Positions 45,608-54,019 of a stretch of DNA of 64,000 bases are shown here, in pieces. How positions within the stretch are numbered: the stretch's first letter is position 1; each line of letters opens with the position of its first letter. This stretch comes from Planctomycetota bacterium (lineage in GTDB: Bacteria > Planctomycetota > Phycisphaerae > Phycisphaerales > UBA1924), in contig JAFEBP010000013.1 of the NCBI GenBank assembly GCA_018242605.1, forward strand, positions 82,364 to 146,363. Reading direction: 5' to 3'. The position numbers and the translations under genes were made by a program. The notes under the pieces were generated by a model. The model saw only the letters and a list, made by a program, of their open reading frames with translations, ran no database searches and was not told where the DNA came from.

Positions 45608-48295
45608 ATGCAAGCATCCGCTTATTCACATCCGCGCCCGGGGCACCGGCGTGGTGGGTTGCTGACCGCGCTCGTCCGGCCGCTGCTTATTCACGCGCGA
45701 CGCTCCGCCATCACGCTGTTGGTCTGTGTCACCGTGGCGACGCTCTCCACCGCTGCGCCAGCGCAATCCTGCGGCGGTCAGTGGCTCGCCGGGAACGGGC
45801 TGCCGGGTCTGGATCGGGATGTATACGCCACGGCATGGTGGGACCCCGACGGCCCCGGTCCGCGTCGGGCGATGCTCGTGGTCGGCGGCGATTTCACGAT
45901 CGCGGGTGAACTCATGGTGAACCATATCGCCGGCTGGGACCCCGACACCCGCGCCTGGACCACCCTGGGTTCGGGAGTCAGCGGGGGCGTGCGCGCGTTG
46001 CTGGTGCTCCCCGGTGGCGACCTGATCGTGGGCGGAGCCTTCACGCAGGCAGGCGGGATCGAATGCCAGCGCATTGCCCGGTGGGACGGCGCGGCGTGGC
46101 ACCCCCTGGGAACCGGCATGGACAACACCGTGACCGCGCTGGCGCTGCTCCCCAACGGCGACCTCGCCGCGGGCGGCTCCTTCACGCTCGCCGGCGGCGG
46201 CGCCGCCAGCCGCGTCGCGCGGTGGGACGGCGCAGCCTGGACCGCGTTCGGGTACGGGCTCAACAACACCGTCAATGCGCTCACCACGCTTGCCAACGGG
46301 GACCTGGTTGCGGGCGGGGCATTCACGACCACCGTCGACGCCAACCTCTTGCGCGTCGCGCGCTGGACCGGGACCCGTTGGTCCCCGCTCGGCGCCGGCA
46401 TGAACAACACTGTCAGAACTCTCACCCATCTCCCCAATGGCGACCTGGTCGCGGGCGGGTCGTTCACAACGGCCGACGGACAATCCGCCAATCACATCGC
46501 CCGGTGGAACGGCGTGTCGTGGACCGAAGACGGACTCGGTCTGGGAGGCACCGTGTACTCCCTTGTGACATCGCCAAGCGGGGATTTGGTGGCGGGCGGA
46601 TCATTCACGGGCAACTCGATCGGCAACGGCAACATAGCGCGCTGGAACGGCGCCGCGTGGACCGCGTTCGGAGAGGGCATTGACGGCCTTGTTCTTTCCA
46701 TCGCCATCAGCCCTGAAGGCGCGTTGTTCGCCGGGGGCAATATCGCCATCGCGGGCTCGGTCGGAGTTCGCCACATCGCCTGTTGGGATGGATCAGAGTG
46801 GTCCGCGTGCGGACATGGAATCAGCGGCAGAAGCGCTCCAACTCTCTCCGCCTTCGCCGAGATCCCCAGCGGAGACCTGTTCGCCAGCGGCGTGTTCGAA
46901 TCAGCCGACGGTGCGGTGGTCAACGGAATCGCCCGTTGGAACGGAGCCGCGTGGTCTTCAATGGGTCACCTCACGGGGCAGGCTGTCGCATTGGCCGCCC
47001 TCCCCAACGGCGATGTGATCGCCGGCGGACCCCTCGCGTACGCGGGCGAGTTACCCGTCGGCAACATCGCCCGCTGGAACAACGGCGTGTGGTACGCGAT
47101 GGGCCAGGGATTCAACGCCCGCGTGAATGCTCTCACGACACTCTCCAACGGTGATATGATCGCCGGGGGTGAGTTCACCCTCGCCGACGGCCAACCCGCC
47201 AACCGCGCGGCCCGCTGGGACGGTTCCTCATGGTCGCCATTGGGTAGCGGCATCAGCGACCGCGTGTACGCCCTGGCCACGCTGCCCAACGGCGATGTGG
47301 TGGCCGGTGGCAGATTCCTCTCCGCCGGCGACGTTACGGCGAACCGCGTCGCCCTCTGGGACGGCAGCCGTTGGTCGGCGCTGGGCGCCGGATTCAACGA
47401 TTCGGTCTATGAACTGATCGTGCTCCCCAACGGCGACATCGTCGCGGGTGGAGCGTTCACAACAGCATCCGGCCAAGCCGCGAACCACATCGCCCGGTGG
47501 GATGGCGCCGCGTGGAGCCCGCTGGGCTCGGGCACGAACAACTCCGTCACGGCCCTGGCCGCGCTCCCCAACGGCGATGTGCTCGCGGGCGGCTCGTTCA
47601 CCACGGCGGGCGGCGCGCCGGTCGCGAACTCCGCGCGCTGGAACGGCTCGGAGTGGTCCTCGTTCGGCGGCGGGACAAACGCGCAGGTGGACGCGATGAC
47701 GGTCGTCTCCTCTGGTGAGCTGGTCGTCGGCGGCAAGTTCACCATCGCGGGGCAGACCGTCGCCGGTTACTTCGCTCGCTGGTCCTTCACCAACATCCCC
47801 ACGATCGCCCAACCTCCGCCGCCCCAGGACGGCGAAGTCGGCACGACACTGACCCTCGCGGCCCTCCCCACCGCGGGCTACTCGAACGTCTCCGTGCAAT
47901 GGACGCGCAACGGCCAACCGATCATCGACGGGCCCGGCGGCGCTTCCCCCGGCGGCGGAACCGTCACCGGCGCCGCCATGGTGCTCGAATCGCCCACGGC
48001 GGGCGCGCCAGCGCTGCTCACGATCGCCAACGCGGCGTTGACTGACGCGGGTGAGTACACCGTCGTTCTCTCCAACGCCTGCGGACAGAACCAAAGCCCC
48101 GCCGCACGCGTGCGCATCCTCCCTTACTGCCCCGCCGACTTTGACCGCAGCGGCGGAGTCGATGGCGCCGACGTCGAAGCGTTCTTCACCCTGTGGGAGC
48201 AAGGCGACAGCGGCGCGGATGTGAACCAGGACGGCGGAGTCGACGGCGCCGACGTCACCATCTTCTTCGCGGCGTGGGAGGCGGGCGGCTGTTGA
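45608..48295 (+). CDS. Secreted 14-fold delta-60 repeat protein with Ig domain and GC-type dockerin C-terminus
   Basis: 895 residues with GGAGG 7 nt before the ATG. The signal peptide ends near APA|Q after a long Arg/His-rich n-region. About fourteen delta-60-type repeats (LPNGDLVAGG-x-F-T-x-A-x-G with IARWDGAAWSPLGSG) fill residues ~55-720. They differ from the 25944 repeats in using WDG/WNG-x-x-W in place of YNPTTGVW. An Ig-like domain follows (VQWTRNGQPI … YTVVLSNACG). The tail has loops DFDRSGGVDGADV, where the usual Asp is Ser, and DVNQDGGVDGADV, ending GGC. It is the last gene of the fifteen-gene array. Confidence 0.86.
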   Translation: MQASAYSHPRPGHRRGGLLTALVRPLLIHARRSAITLLVCVTVATLSTAAPAQSCGGQWLAGNGLPGLDRDVYATAWWDPDGPGPRRAMLVVGGDFTIAGELMVNHIAGWDPDTRAWTTLGSGVSGGVRALLVLPGGDLIVGGAFTQAGGIECQRIARWDGAAWHPLGTGMDNTVTALALLPNGDLAAGGSFTLAGGGAASRVARWDGAAWTAFGYGLNNTVNALTTLANGDLVAGGAFTTTVDANLLRVARWTGTRWSPLGAGMNNTVRTLTHLPNGDLVAGGSFTTADGQSANHIARWNGVSWTEDGLGLGGTVYSLVTSPSGDLVAGGSFTGNSIGNGNIARWNGAAWTAFGEGIDGLVLSIAISPEGALFAGGNIAIAGSVGVRHIACWDGSEWSACGHGISGRSAPTLSAFAEIPSGDLFASGVFESADGAVVNGIARWNGAAWSSMGHLTGQAVALAALPNGDVIAGGPLAYAGELPVGNIARWNNGVWYAMGQGFNARVNALTTLSNGDMIAGGEFTLADGQPANRAARWDGSSWSPLGSGISDRVYALATLPNGDVVAGGRFLSAGDVTANRVALWDGSRWSALGAGFNDSVYELIVLPNGDIVAGGAFTTASGQAANHIARWDGAAWSPLGSGTNNSVTALAALPNGDVLAGGSFTTAGGAPVANSARWNGSEWSSFGGGTNAQVDAMTVVSSGELVVGGKFTIAGQTVAGYFARWSFTNIPTIAQPPPPQDGEVGTTLTLAALPTAGYSNVSVQWTRNGQPIIDGPGGASPGGGTVTGAAMVLESPTAGAPALLTIANAALTDAGEYTVVLSNACGQNQSPAARVRILPYCPADFDRSGGVDGADVEAFFTLWEQGDSGADVNQDGGVDGADVTIFFAAWEAGGC

Positions 48296-48473
48296 CCTGA
48301 AACTCCGGCACGATGGCAACGCACGCCTGGAAAACGCCGCCGATAACACCCAGAGCACTGACGACAAGCGACGTCTCTCTGACCGCACCACGCCAAAGAG
48401 CAGCCCGTCAGGACCGCCAATGGAAATATTGGCTCGAATTAACCATACAAAATACTATCGTCTTAAAAATCTC

Positions 48474-48491
48474 ACGGATATTCCCTCAAAG
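48474..48491 (-). promoter_or_regulatory. Inverted copy of the GGGAA element
   Basis: Read on the - strand this is CTTTGAGGGAATATCC, matching CTTTGAGGGAAATATCC at 25744-25760 except for one missing A. It ends only 5 bp before the -35 box of the 48497 promoter, in opposite orientation to the sites at 14293, 17504 and 25750. Confidence 0.45.
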
Positions 48492-48496
48492 TGGTC

Positions 48497-48525
48497 TTGA
48501 AATAGTCTGAGACTGATGTCATACT
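48497..48525 (+). promoter_or_regulatory. Promoter with embedded AGTCT-n-AGACT palindrome
   Basis: TTGAAA (48497-48502), a 17-bp spacer and CATACT (48520-48525). The spacer contains the perfect 11-bp palindrome AGTCTGAGACT (48504-48514), an operator-like position between the -35 and -10 boxes. Nearly the same 33-bp stretch recurs at 55418-55450. The downstream gene begins at 48614. Confidence 0.6.
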
Positions 48526-48613
48526 AGAGGCCGTCGTCTTCGCCCGGCGATCGACCGCGTGTGCGATTCGATTTCGTGCGTGGGATGGCGTTCGTTGCAC
48601 CGGAGAGAAAGAC

Positions 48614-49321
48614 ATGAACTCAAATAGTCAGCTGGTTATCCGTCTGTCCATTGGCGTCGCCGCCACACTCGTCGCCGCGGGCGCAGCTTCCGCCGGGACT
48701 TGGGCCGAAACCGGCCCGGGATTCGGCGGCCCCCCGCAGCCCGACGCGGGCAACCTGATCGGCGATCCCAACACCAACATCACCGACGGCTTCGGTCCGC
48801 TCGACCTCATCACGGGTCACCACCTCAACGGCGCTGACAAGGACCTGTACCAGATCCGCATCACCGATCCGGCGAACTTCTTCGCCGAGACCTCCGGCGC
48901 CGCCTCCGGCCACAACCTCGCCCTGGCTCTCTTTGATGCCTCGGGCAACGGCGTGGTCGCCAACTACGACAAGGCCGCGGACGACACCAACGCCCGCCTG
49001 GACAACACCCGCGTCACCACGCCGGGCCTGTACTACCTGCTGGTGTACGGCGAGATCATCAGCTACCCGGCCGGCCCCGGCGGCTTCATCTGGACGCCCC
49101 CGCCGTCTTCGGCCACGGGCCTGGTCGGGCAGCTGGCCCCCAATGCCGGCGCCGGTGCGCTCTCCGTCTACAACTTCGATTTCGGCCGCGGTTTCTTCGC
49201 CAGCAACGTCCAAATCCCCTACACCGTCAGCCTCGGCGGATCCGGGTTCGCGATCCCCGCGCCGGCCTCCGTGGCCCTGCTGGGCATGGGCGGTCTCTTG
49301 GCCGGCCGTCGCCGCCGCTGA
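48614..49321 (+). CDS. PEP-CTERM-type sorted protein
   Basis: 235 residues. GGAGAGAAAG stands just before the ATG, and the signal peptide ends at ASA|G. The body contains one PPC-like domain (DKDLYQIRITDPANFFAETS … LYYLLVYGE). The C-terminus is a PEP-CTERM-type tripartite signal: IPAPAS, a hydrophobic helix (VALLGMGGLLAG) and RRRR. It lacks the dockerin-like tail, unlike every secreted protein upstream, so it is sorted by a different route. PEP-CTERM proteins are processed by exosortases; none is in this window. It follows the shared AGTCT promoter and is closed by a terminator. Confidence 0.85.
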   Translation: MNSNSQLVIRLSIGVAATLVAAGAASAGTWAETGPGFGGPPQPDAGNLIGDPNTNITDGFGPLDLITGHHLNGADKDLYQIRITDPANFFAETSGAASGHNLALALFDASGNGVVANYDKAADDTNARLDNTRVTTPGLYYLLVYGEIISYPAGPGGFIWTPPPSSATGLVGQLAPNAGAGALSVYNFDFGRGFFASNVQIPYTVSLGGSGFAIPAPASVALLGMGGLLAGRRRR

Positions 49322-49353
49322 TCTCCGGGACCACAACCGGCTTCCAGTAACAC

Positions 49354-49397
49354 CAAACACGCGCGGCCGCTCCTCCCGGGGAGGCCGTGTTTTTTTC
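49354..49397 (+). terminator. Intrinsic terminator
   Basis: AAACAC and CGGCC pair with GGCCGTGTTT around an inner CTCCC/GGGAG stem, with a small bulge. A run of seven T (49390-49396) follows. It lies 33 nt past the PEP-CTERM stop. Confidence 0.8.
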
Positions 49398-49485
49398 ACC
49401 GCCCCCTCCGGCGAGCCCATGAAAAGACGCCGCGACCCCGGCGTGTTACAGCGGGGTGGCGGCGTTGTTCGTTGCTCCGCGGCGT

Positions 49486-51024
49486 TTACTTGTGGGCGGG
49501 GATCGCATCACCCTTGATCAGGGCCTCGATCTCCTGGGTCAGCGTCTTCTCCTCGTCGGGCGAGTAGCCCACGTGGATCTGCCGCACCACGCCCTGCTTG
49601 TCGATCAGGATCATCGCGGGGATGGCCGAGATCTTGAACGTCTTGGCGATCGCCCCGTCCGTGTCCATCGCCTGCGTGAACGTCAGTTGCTTGCGCTCGA
49701 TGGTCCGCTTCACCTTGCTCTCGTCGCCCGCCTTGTCGCGGTTCATCCCGACGATCGCCACCGGCTGATCCTTGAACTGCTCGCTCAACCGCTGGATCGA
49801 CGGGATCGCCTGCATGCACGGCCCGCACCACGTGGCCCAGAAGTCCAGCAGCACCACCTTGCCCTTCAGGTCCGCGAGCGCGAAGTTCTTGTCGTCCACC
49901 GTCTTGGTCGTGAACGCCGGCGCCGGCTTGCCCATCCACGCCTCGCGCATCACGTCGGCCGGAGAGATCGTCTCGCCCGGCTCCGCGTTCACCGCCGCGG
50001 CGTCCGCGGGCTTCGCCGGCGCCATGCCCGTCGGCTGCGCGGGGGTCATCCCCATCGGCTTCGCCGGAGTCATGCCCGCCGGGGCCGCGCCGTCGCGCTT
50101 GCGGGGCGCCATCGAGATGCCCGGGGTCATCTCGTGCTCGAACTTGCCGCCCCGGGGAGCGTCCGGAGAGTACACGAACAGGCTGTCGGAGGTCGGCTCG
50201 TTGATCGCCACGCCGTTCACCCGCACGGTGACGTACGCGTTCACGGAACCGCCCCCGCCGTTGCGTTCACCGAAACTGTCCGCCGCGTCCAGCGCCCAGT
50301 TGGTGCGCGAGATGTCGTAGCGGATCTCCCGCAGCAGCCCGGTCTTGTCGCTGAACCACGCCTTGATCGGCACGACATCCCTGCCGCCGCCCGAAGCGCC
50401 GAACGAGTACGGGCAGATGCCCTTGCCGCTGACCCACACGCCCGAACGTTCGTCCAGCTCGCCCGGCGTGACCTCGTCCGCGCTGATGAACAGTTCTAGC
50501 CCCGCGCCCGGACCGGTCATGAGCAGCGATTGCCCGGGCGTGGGCACCATCCCCGCGGCGAGGTTCCCCATCGCGTCCGCCCAATCCACCGGCCCCTCCG
50601 GGGAGAGCTTGGTGATCTCCTTCTCCTCGTTGGGCTTGCCCTTGTCGTCGCGGCCCGAGCGGATCTGGTTGGTGAACACCTGGTCGTAGCAGTAGACCGC
50701 CGTGCTCTCGTTGCGGAGCGTGTACCGCCGCGGGCCCGCGTACGCGAACCGCGTGGAACTGCGCGAGGGCATCCGCAGTTCCTTGCCCGAAGCGGACTTG
50801 AGCTCGAACACCGTCTCCACCTCGGTCTGGTCTCGGTATGTCTTGAGCGCGTGGTACGCGGAAGCGGACTTGGCGAGCACCGCCTTGGCGGCGTCGCTCA
50901 GCGTCACCTCGCGCCCGGCGATCTTGGCCGGGGCGCCGGCCTGCTGGGCGCTGCCCGGCACGGTCTGGGAGAATGCGCAGAGACTCGCCGCGAGCCCCGC
51001 GATGGCAACGATTCGGTTCATCAT
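49486..51024 (-). CDS. TlpA-like thioredoxin protein with N-terminal lipoprotein-sorting-like domain
   Basis: 512 residues, exported by a signal peptide ending near GSA|Q. Residues ~30-330 resemble the DUF2092/LolA-like fold that often precedes thioredoxin domains in planctomycetes (KTYRDQTEVETVFELKS … VPIKAWFSDKTGLLREIRYD). A Met/Pro linker follows (repeats of GMTPAKP) near residues 320-345. The C-terminal TlpA/ResA-type thioredoxin domain has WCGPC at 399-403 and the cis-Pro at 469. It probably acts as a periplasmic thiol-disulfide reductant. It is the last gene of a - strand cluster, 87 bp after a second thioredoxin protein. Confidence 0.85.
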   Translation of the reverse strand: MMNRIVAIAGLAASLCAFSQTVPGSAQQAGAPAKIAGREVTLSDAAKAVLAKSASAYHALKTYRDQTEVETVFELKSASGKELRMPSRSSTRFAYAGPRRYTLRNESTAVYCYDQVFTNQIRSGRDDKGKPNEEKEITKLSPEGPVDWADAMGNLAAGMVPTPGQSLLMTGPGAGLELFISADEVTPGELDERSGVWVSGKGICPYSFGASGGGRDVVPIKAWFSDKTGLLREIRYDISRTNWALDAADSFGERNGGGGSVNAYVTVRVNGVAINEPTSDSLFVYSPDAPRGGKFEHEMTPGISMAPRKRDGAAPAGMTPAKPMGMTPAQPTGMAPAKPADAAAVNAEPGETISPADVMREAWMGKPAPAFTTKTVDDKNFALADLKGKVVLLDFWATWCGPCMQAIPSIQRLSEQFKDQPVAIVGMNRDKAGDESKVKRTIERKQLTFTQAMDTDGAIAKTFKISAIPAMILIDKQGVVRQIHVGYSPDEEKTLTQEIEALIKGDAIPAHK

Positions 51025-51111
51025 GATTCAGGTTCCGGTTCGCCCGTCGGGGCGGTCGTGTCAGGGGAAGCGCCGCACGCCCCGCGGCGGCGGTGGGGGA
51101 GGCCACGCCGG

Positions 51112-52917
51112 TTACTTGGCCGGCTTGTTGAACACCTTGAGCGCATCCTCGCACTGCGAATCAAGGTCGTTAAAATCAAACTTGTCCTTGAGCTTCTTCA
51201 CGCCGTCGAGCGCCGACTGCATCGTCTCGATCGCCTTCTCGCGGTTGCCCGTGTGGTAGTAGGCCCAGCCCAGCCGCCACTTGGTGTACTGCGCCCAGCG
51301 CGAATCGGGCTTGGCCAGGTCCGCGGCCTTCTTGGCGGTCTCGAAGGCCAGTTGCTTGTCGAACCTGGGCTCGTCGTCGGTCGAGACGATGCACGCGGAC
51401 GCGAAGCCCATGATGTCCTCGTTCGTGGGGTACTTCGCCAGCAACTCGCGCACGTACTGGTTCACCTCGTCGGGCTTGCCCCGCTGCATCAGGATCATGA
51501 ACTTCCACTGGTACGCCGCGGAGGTCTCCAGCGTCGGATCGGCCTTGAACGCCGCGTTGAGCGATTCGAGCGCCGCGGCCTGATCGCCCCGGTCCATCGC
51601 TTCCTTGTAGCCGGGGAACTTGGCGAAGACGTCGTTACCGTTCTTGCCCTGGGCCTTGGCCTTGGCGATGTCGGCCTCGCTGCGCTTCCTGGCTTCCTCT
51701 TCGGCCGCGCGCTGCAGCTCTTTTTCCTTCTTGATGTCGAACGTGCCCGCGAGCACTTCGCCCACGATCCGCTCCACGGTCTCGGGCGAGCCGATGCCGA
51801 TCCACGCCACCTGCCCCTTCTGGTCGATGATCCACGCCGTGGGGATGCCTCCCGTGCCCGAGGGCTTGAACCACGTCGTGTACATCTGCTTGTCGGGCGT
51901 ATCCATCGCCACTCGGTAGTCCATCCGGTCGTCCATCTTCGTGACGAACTTCTCAACCGTCTCCATATACGCGGTGTCGGACGTGTCCTTCTGCTTCTCC
52001 ATGATGCTGATGCCGATCACCTCGACCTTTCCCTTGTTCGCCTGCGCGAGCTTGGTGAGGTGGGGGATGGCCGCCTTGCACGGGCCGCACCACGTGGCCC
52101 AGAAGTCCACGACGTAGACCTTGCCCTTCTCGAACTCCTTGAACGGCTCGCCCTTGACCCACTTGGCCACCTTGATCGCCGGGGGCGCCTTGCCGAGCAG
52201 CGCGTCGGCCGGCGACGCGGCTTCAGCGGGCTTCGACGCGGCGGGCTGGGCGGCCTTCGCCGCGCCGGCCGGCATGGCCATCGTCTTGGTCATCGCGGGG
52301 ATCGACTTGGGAGCGTTGGGGTCCTTCGCGGGCTCGGGGGGGATGCTCTTGAGATCCACCTTCACGCCCGCCCGCGCCAGCGCGTACTCCAAGCGGTAGT
52401 CCTCGCCCGCGCCGCCGCCGGAGATCAGTTCCTGGATCTTCCCGTCGCGGCCGATCACGTACATCGTCGGGAACCCGCTCACGCCGTACCCGGTGTTGAA
52501 CACCGACGTTTTCCAGTTCTCCTTTCCCGCCGGGTCAAACGCCATGGTGAAGGCGTACTTGCCGTCGTTCTTCTTCATCCAGCCGTCGTACGCCTCGCGG
52601 GTGTCGTCGGCCGTCACGCCCAGGAACGCGACGCCCTGGTCGGAATACTTCTTGTATACCCGGTCGTTGTTGGGCATCGCCGCCTGGCAGGGGCCGCACC
52701 ATGTCGCCGAGATGTCCAGGATCAGCACCTTGCCCTTGAAGTCCGAGAGCTTGATCGCCTGGCCCTTGGCGTTGACCACTGAGAAGTCCGGCGCGGCGTC
52801 GCCCGCCTTCACCGCCGTGCGCGCCGCCGCCGGCTCCACAGCCGCGACCGACTGGCCCAGCGACGAAGCGCACAACACAAGACACGCGGCGAGCGAAACG
52901 GTGCGGGAGAGATTCAT
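51112..52917 (-). CDS. Double TlpA-like thioredoxin protein with TPR-like C-terminus
   Basis: 601 residues. The ATG at 52917 opens on the signal peptide (LAACLVLCASSLGQSVAA). Two separate TlpA-type thioredoxin domains follow: WCGPC with Cys74 and Cys77, and WCGPC with Cys277 and Cys280, joined by an Ala/Pro linker (~residues 195-245). After a charged helical stretch (~430-455), the last ~150 residues form TPR-like helices (AAALESLNAAFKADPTLE … GNREKAIETMQSALDG). The arrangement suggests a periplasmic thiol oxidoreductase with a protein-binding tail. It lies between the pseudopilin gene (125 bp) and a third thioredoxin domain gene (87 bp). Confidence 0.87.
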   Translation of the reverse strand: MNLSRTVSLAACLVLCASSLGQSVAAVEPAAARTAVKAGDAAPDFSVVNAKGQAIKLSDFKGKVLILDISATWCGPCQAAMPNNDRVYKKYSDQGVAFLGVTADDTREAYDGWMKKNDGKYAFTMAFDPAGKENWKTSVFNTGYGVSGFPTMYVIGRDGKIQELISGGGAGEDYRLEYALARAGVKVDLKSIPPEPAKDPNAPKSIPAMTKTMAMPAGAAKAAQPAASKPAEAASPADALLGKAPPAIKVAKWVKGEPFKEFEKGKVYVVDFWATWCGPCKAAIPHLTKLAQANKGKVEVIGISIMEKQKDTSDTAYMETVEKFVTKMDDRMDYRVAMDTPDKQMYTTWFKPSGTGGIPTAWIIDQKGQVAWIGIGSPETVERIVGEVLAGTFDIKKEKELQRAAEEEARKRSEADIAKAKAQGKNGNDVFAKFPGYKEAMDRGDQAAALESLNAAFKADPTLETSAAYQWKFMILMQRGKPDEVNQYVRELLAKYPTNEDIMGFASACIVSTDDEPRFDKQLAFETAKKAADLAKPDSRWAQYTKWRLGWAYYHTGNREKAIETMQSALDGVKKLKDKFDFNDLDSQCEDALKVFNKPAK

Positions 52918-53042
52918 GGAGTTTGGTTCTCGGGAGTGAATGGAAGTGAATCGGTATCGACGTTTAACAAAGCACGAGGCCGATGCGCAGCGCTCCGGCG
53001 CACAGCGCGCACGCCGCGCGAGAGTGACCACGCTGTCGCGGA

Positions 53043-53984
53043 TCACTTGGGGTTGTTGATCCAGCCGTACCCGTACGGCGCGCTGGGCAGGATGCCGGAC
53101 CACTGTGTCTTGCGACGCTCCATCGGCAGCCATCCGTTGGTGGCGGCCGGCGCGGTGACGTAAAAGTCATCGGCCTCGAGGTCGCCCGCGTCGCGCGTGT
53201 TCTCCTGGCCCGCCGCGGGGGCCTTGAGCGGACGGACCGAACCCTCCAGATAGCCGATGTTGCCCGCCTTGTTGTGGCGGCCCGAGACCTGGTCCCCGCC
53301 GATGTCGCCGCGCGAGCCGGCGAAGAGGCCGAACCACGCATTGTCGCCGTCGGGGTCCTGCACGGGGTCGCCGGGGTAGTTGGTAAGCTGGTTGTTGAAG
53401 TAAAAGCTCTCTTCCACGAAGATCGGCACTCCCGGCAGCATGGTGAGCTGCTCCCCCGTCACGTTCGTGCCCGGGCGGGTATCGATCCCGAAATCAGCCG
53501 GGTTGGTCAGGTACGCGAACTTGGTGTTCATGCCCAGCTTGGCGCCCTCCACGCGCTGCACCATCGTGTAGTCCCACTTGAGCTCCAGCGCCAGGAAGTT
53601 GTTCGTCGAATCGGCCCGAGCTTCGCCCGTGGCGGACTTGCGCTTGCTCGTGGGGCATTCCACGATCTTGTCCACGTCGCCGCAGTACTTGAACAGTTGG
53701 CCCGCCTCGTACACCACCAGCGAGTTGGGCCCGTCGCCCAATGGCCGGCCCCAGCGCCCCCAGCCCGCCGCGGGCCATACCTGGTCGTTGAACTCCAGGG
53801 CGTACGCGTTGGTCGCGATGATCATCTGCCGGATGTTCGACCCGCACACCGTCTGCCGCCCCGCCTCGCGGGCGCGGCCCAGCGCGGGCAACAGCAGACC
53901 CACCAGCACCGCGATCACGGCGATGACGACCAGGAGCTCGATGAGCGTGAACGCCGCACGATAGTGCTGTTTCCGTGTGGACAT
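53043..53984 (-). CDS. Type II secretion-like pseudopilin
   Basis: 313 residues. GCGGAG lies 7 nt before the ATG. The N-terminus is a classic type IV prepilin/pseudopilin leader: a short basic stretch, [18 protein letters not shown] with the conserved Glu at position +5, then [17 protein letters not shown]. The rest is a large soluble domain in the style of planctomycete pseudopilins, with a WFGLFAG-x-R stretch and a C-terminal [17 protein letters not shown] near the end. It is probably processed by a prepilin peptidase at the inner membrane. Planctomycete genomes carry many such genes, so a specific role in exporting the dockerin proteins cannot be claimed. Confidence 0.88.
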   Translation of the reverse strand: MSTRKQHYRAAFTLIELLVVIAVIAVLVGLLLPALGRAREAGRQTVCGSNIRQMIIATNAYALEFNDQVWPAAGWGRWGRPLGDGPNSLVVYEAGQLFKYCGDVDKIVECPTSKRKSATGEARADSTNNFLALELKWDYTMVQRVEGAKLGMNTKFAYLTNPADFGIDTRPGTNVTGEQLTMLPGVPIFVEESFYFNNQLTNYPGDPVQDPDGDNAWFGLFAGSRGDIGGDQVSGRHNKAGNIGYLEGSVRPLKAPAAGQENTRDAGDLEADDFYVTAPAATNGWLPMERRKTQWSGILPSAPYGYGWINNPK

Positions 53985-54019
53985 GGCCGGTCTCCGCTGC
54001 GAACGTGAAGCGACGCCGC

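Larger units (their letters stand above)
48296..48613 (+). other. AT-rich intergenic region with promoter and inverted GGGAA element
   Basis: 318 bases before the PEP-CTERM-type gene. A stretch around 48430-48480 is much richer in A and T than anything nearby. It contains the element at 48474-48491 and the promoter at 48497-48525, both listed separately. No gene was found. Confidence 0.5.
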
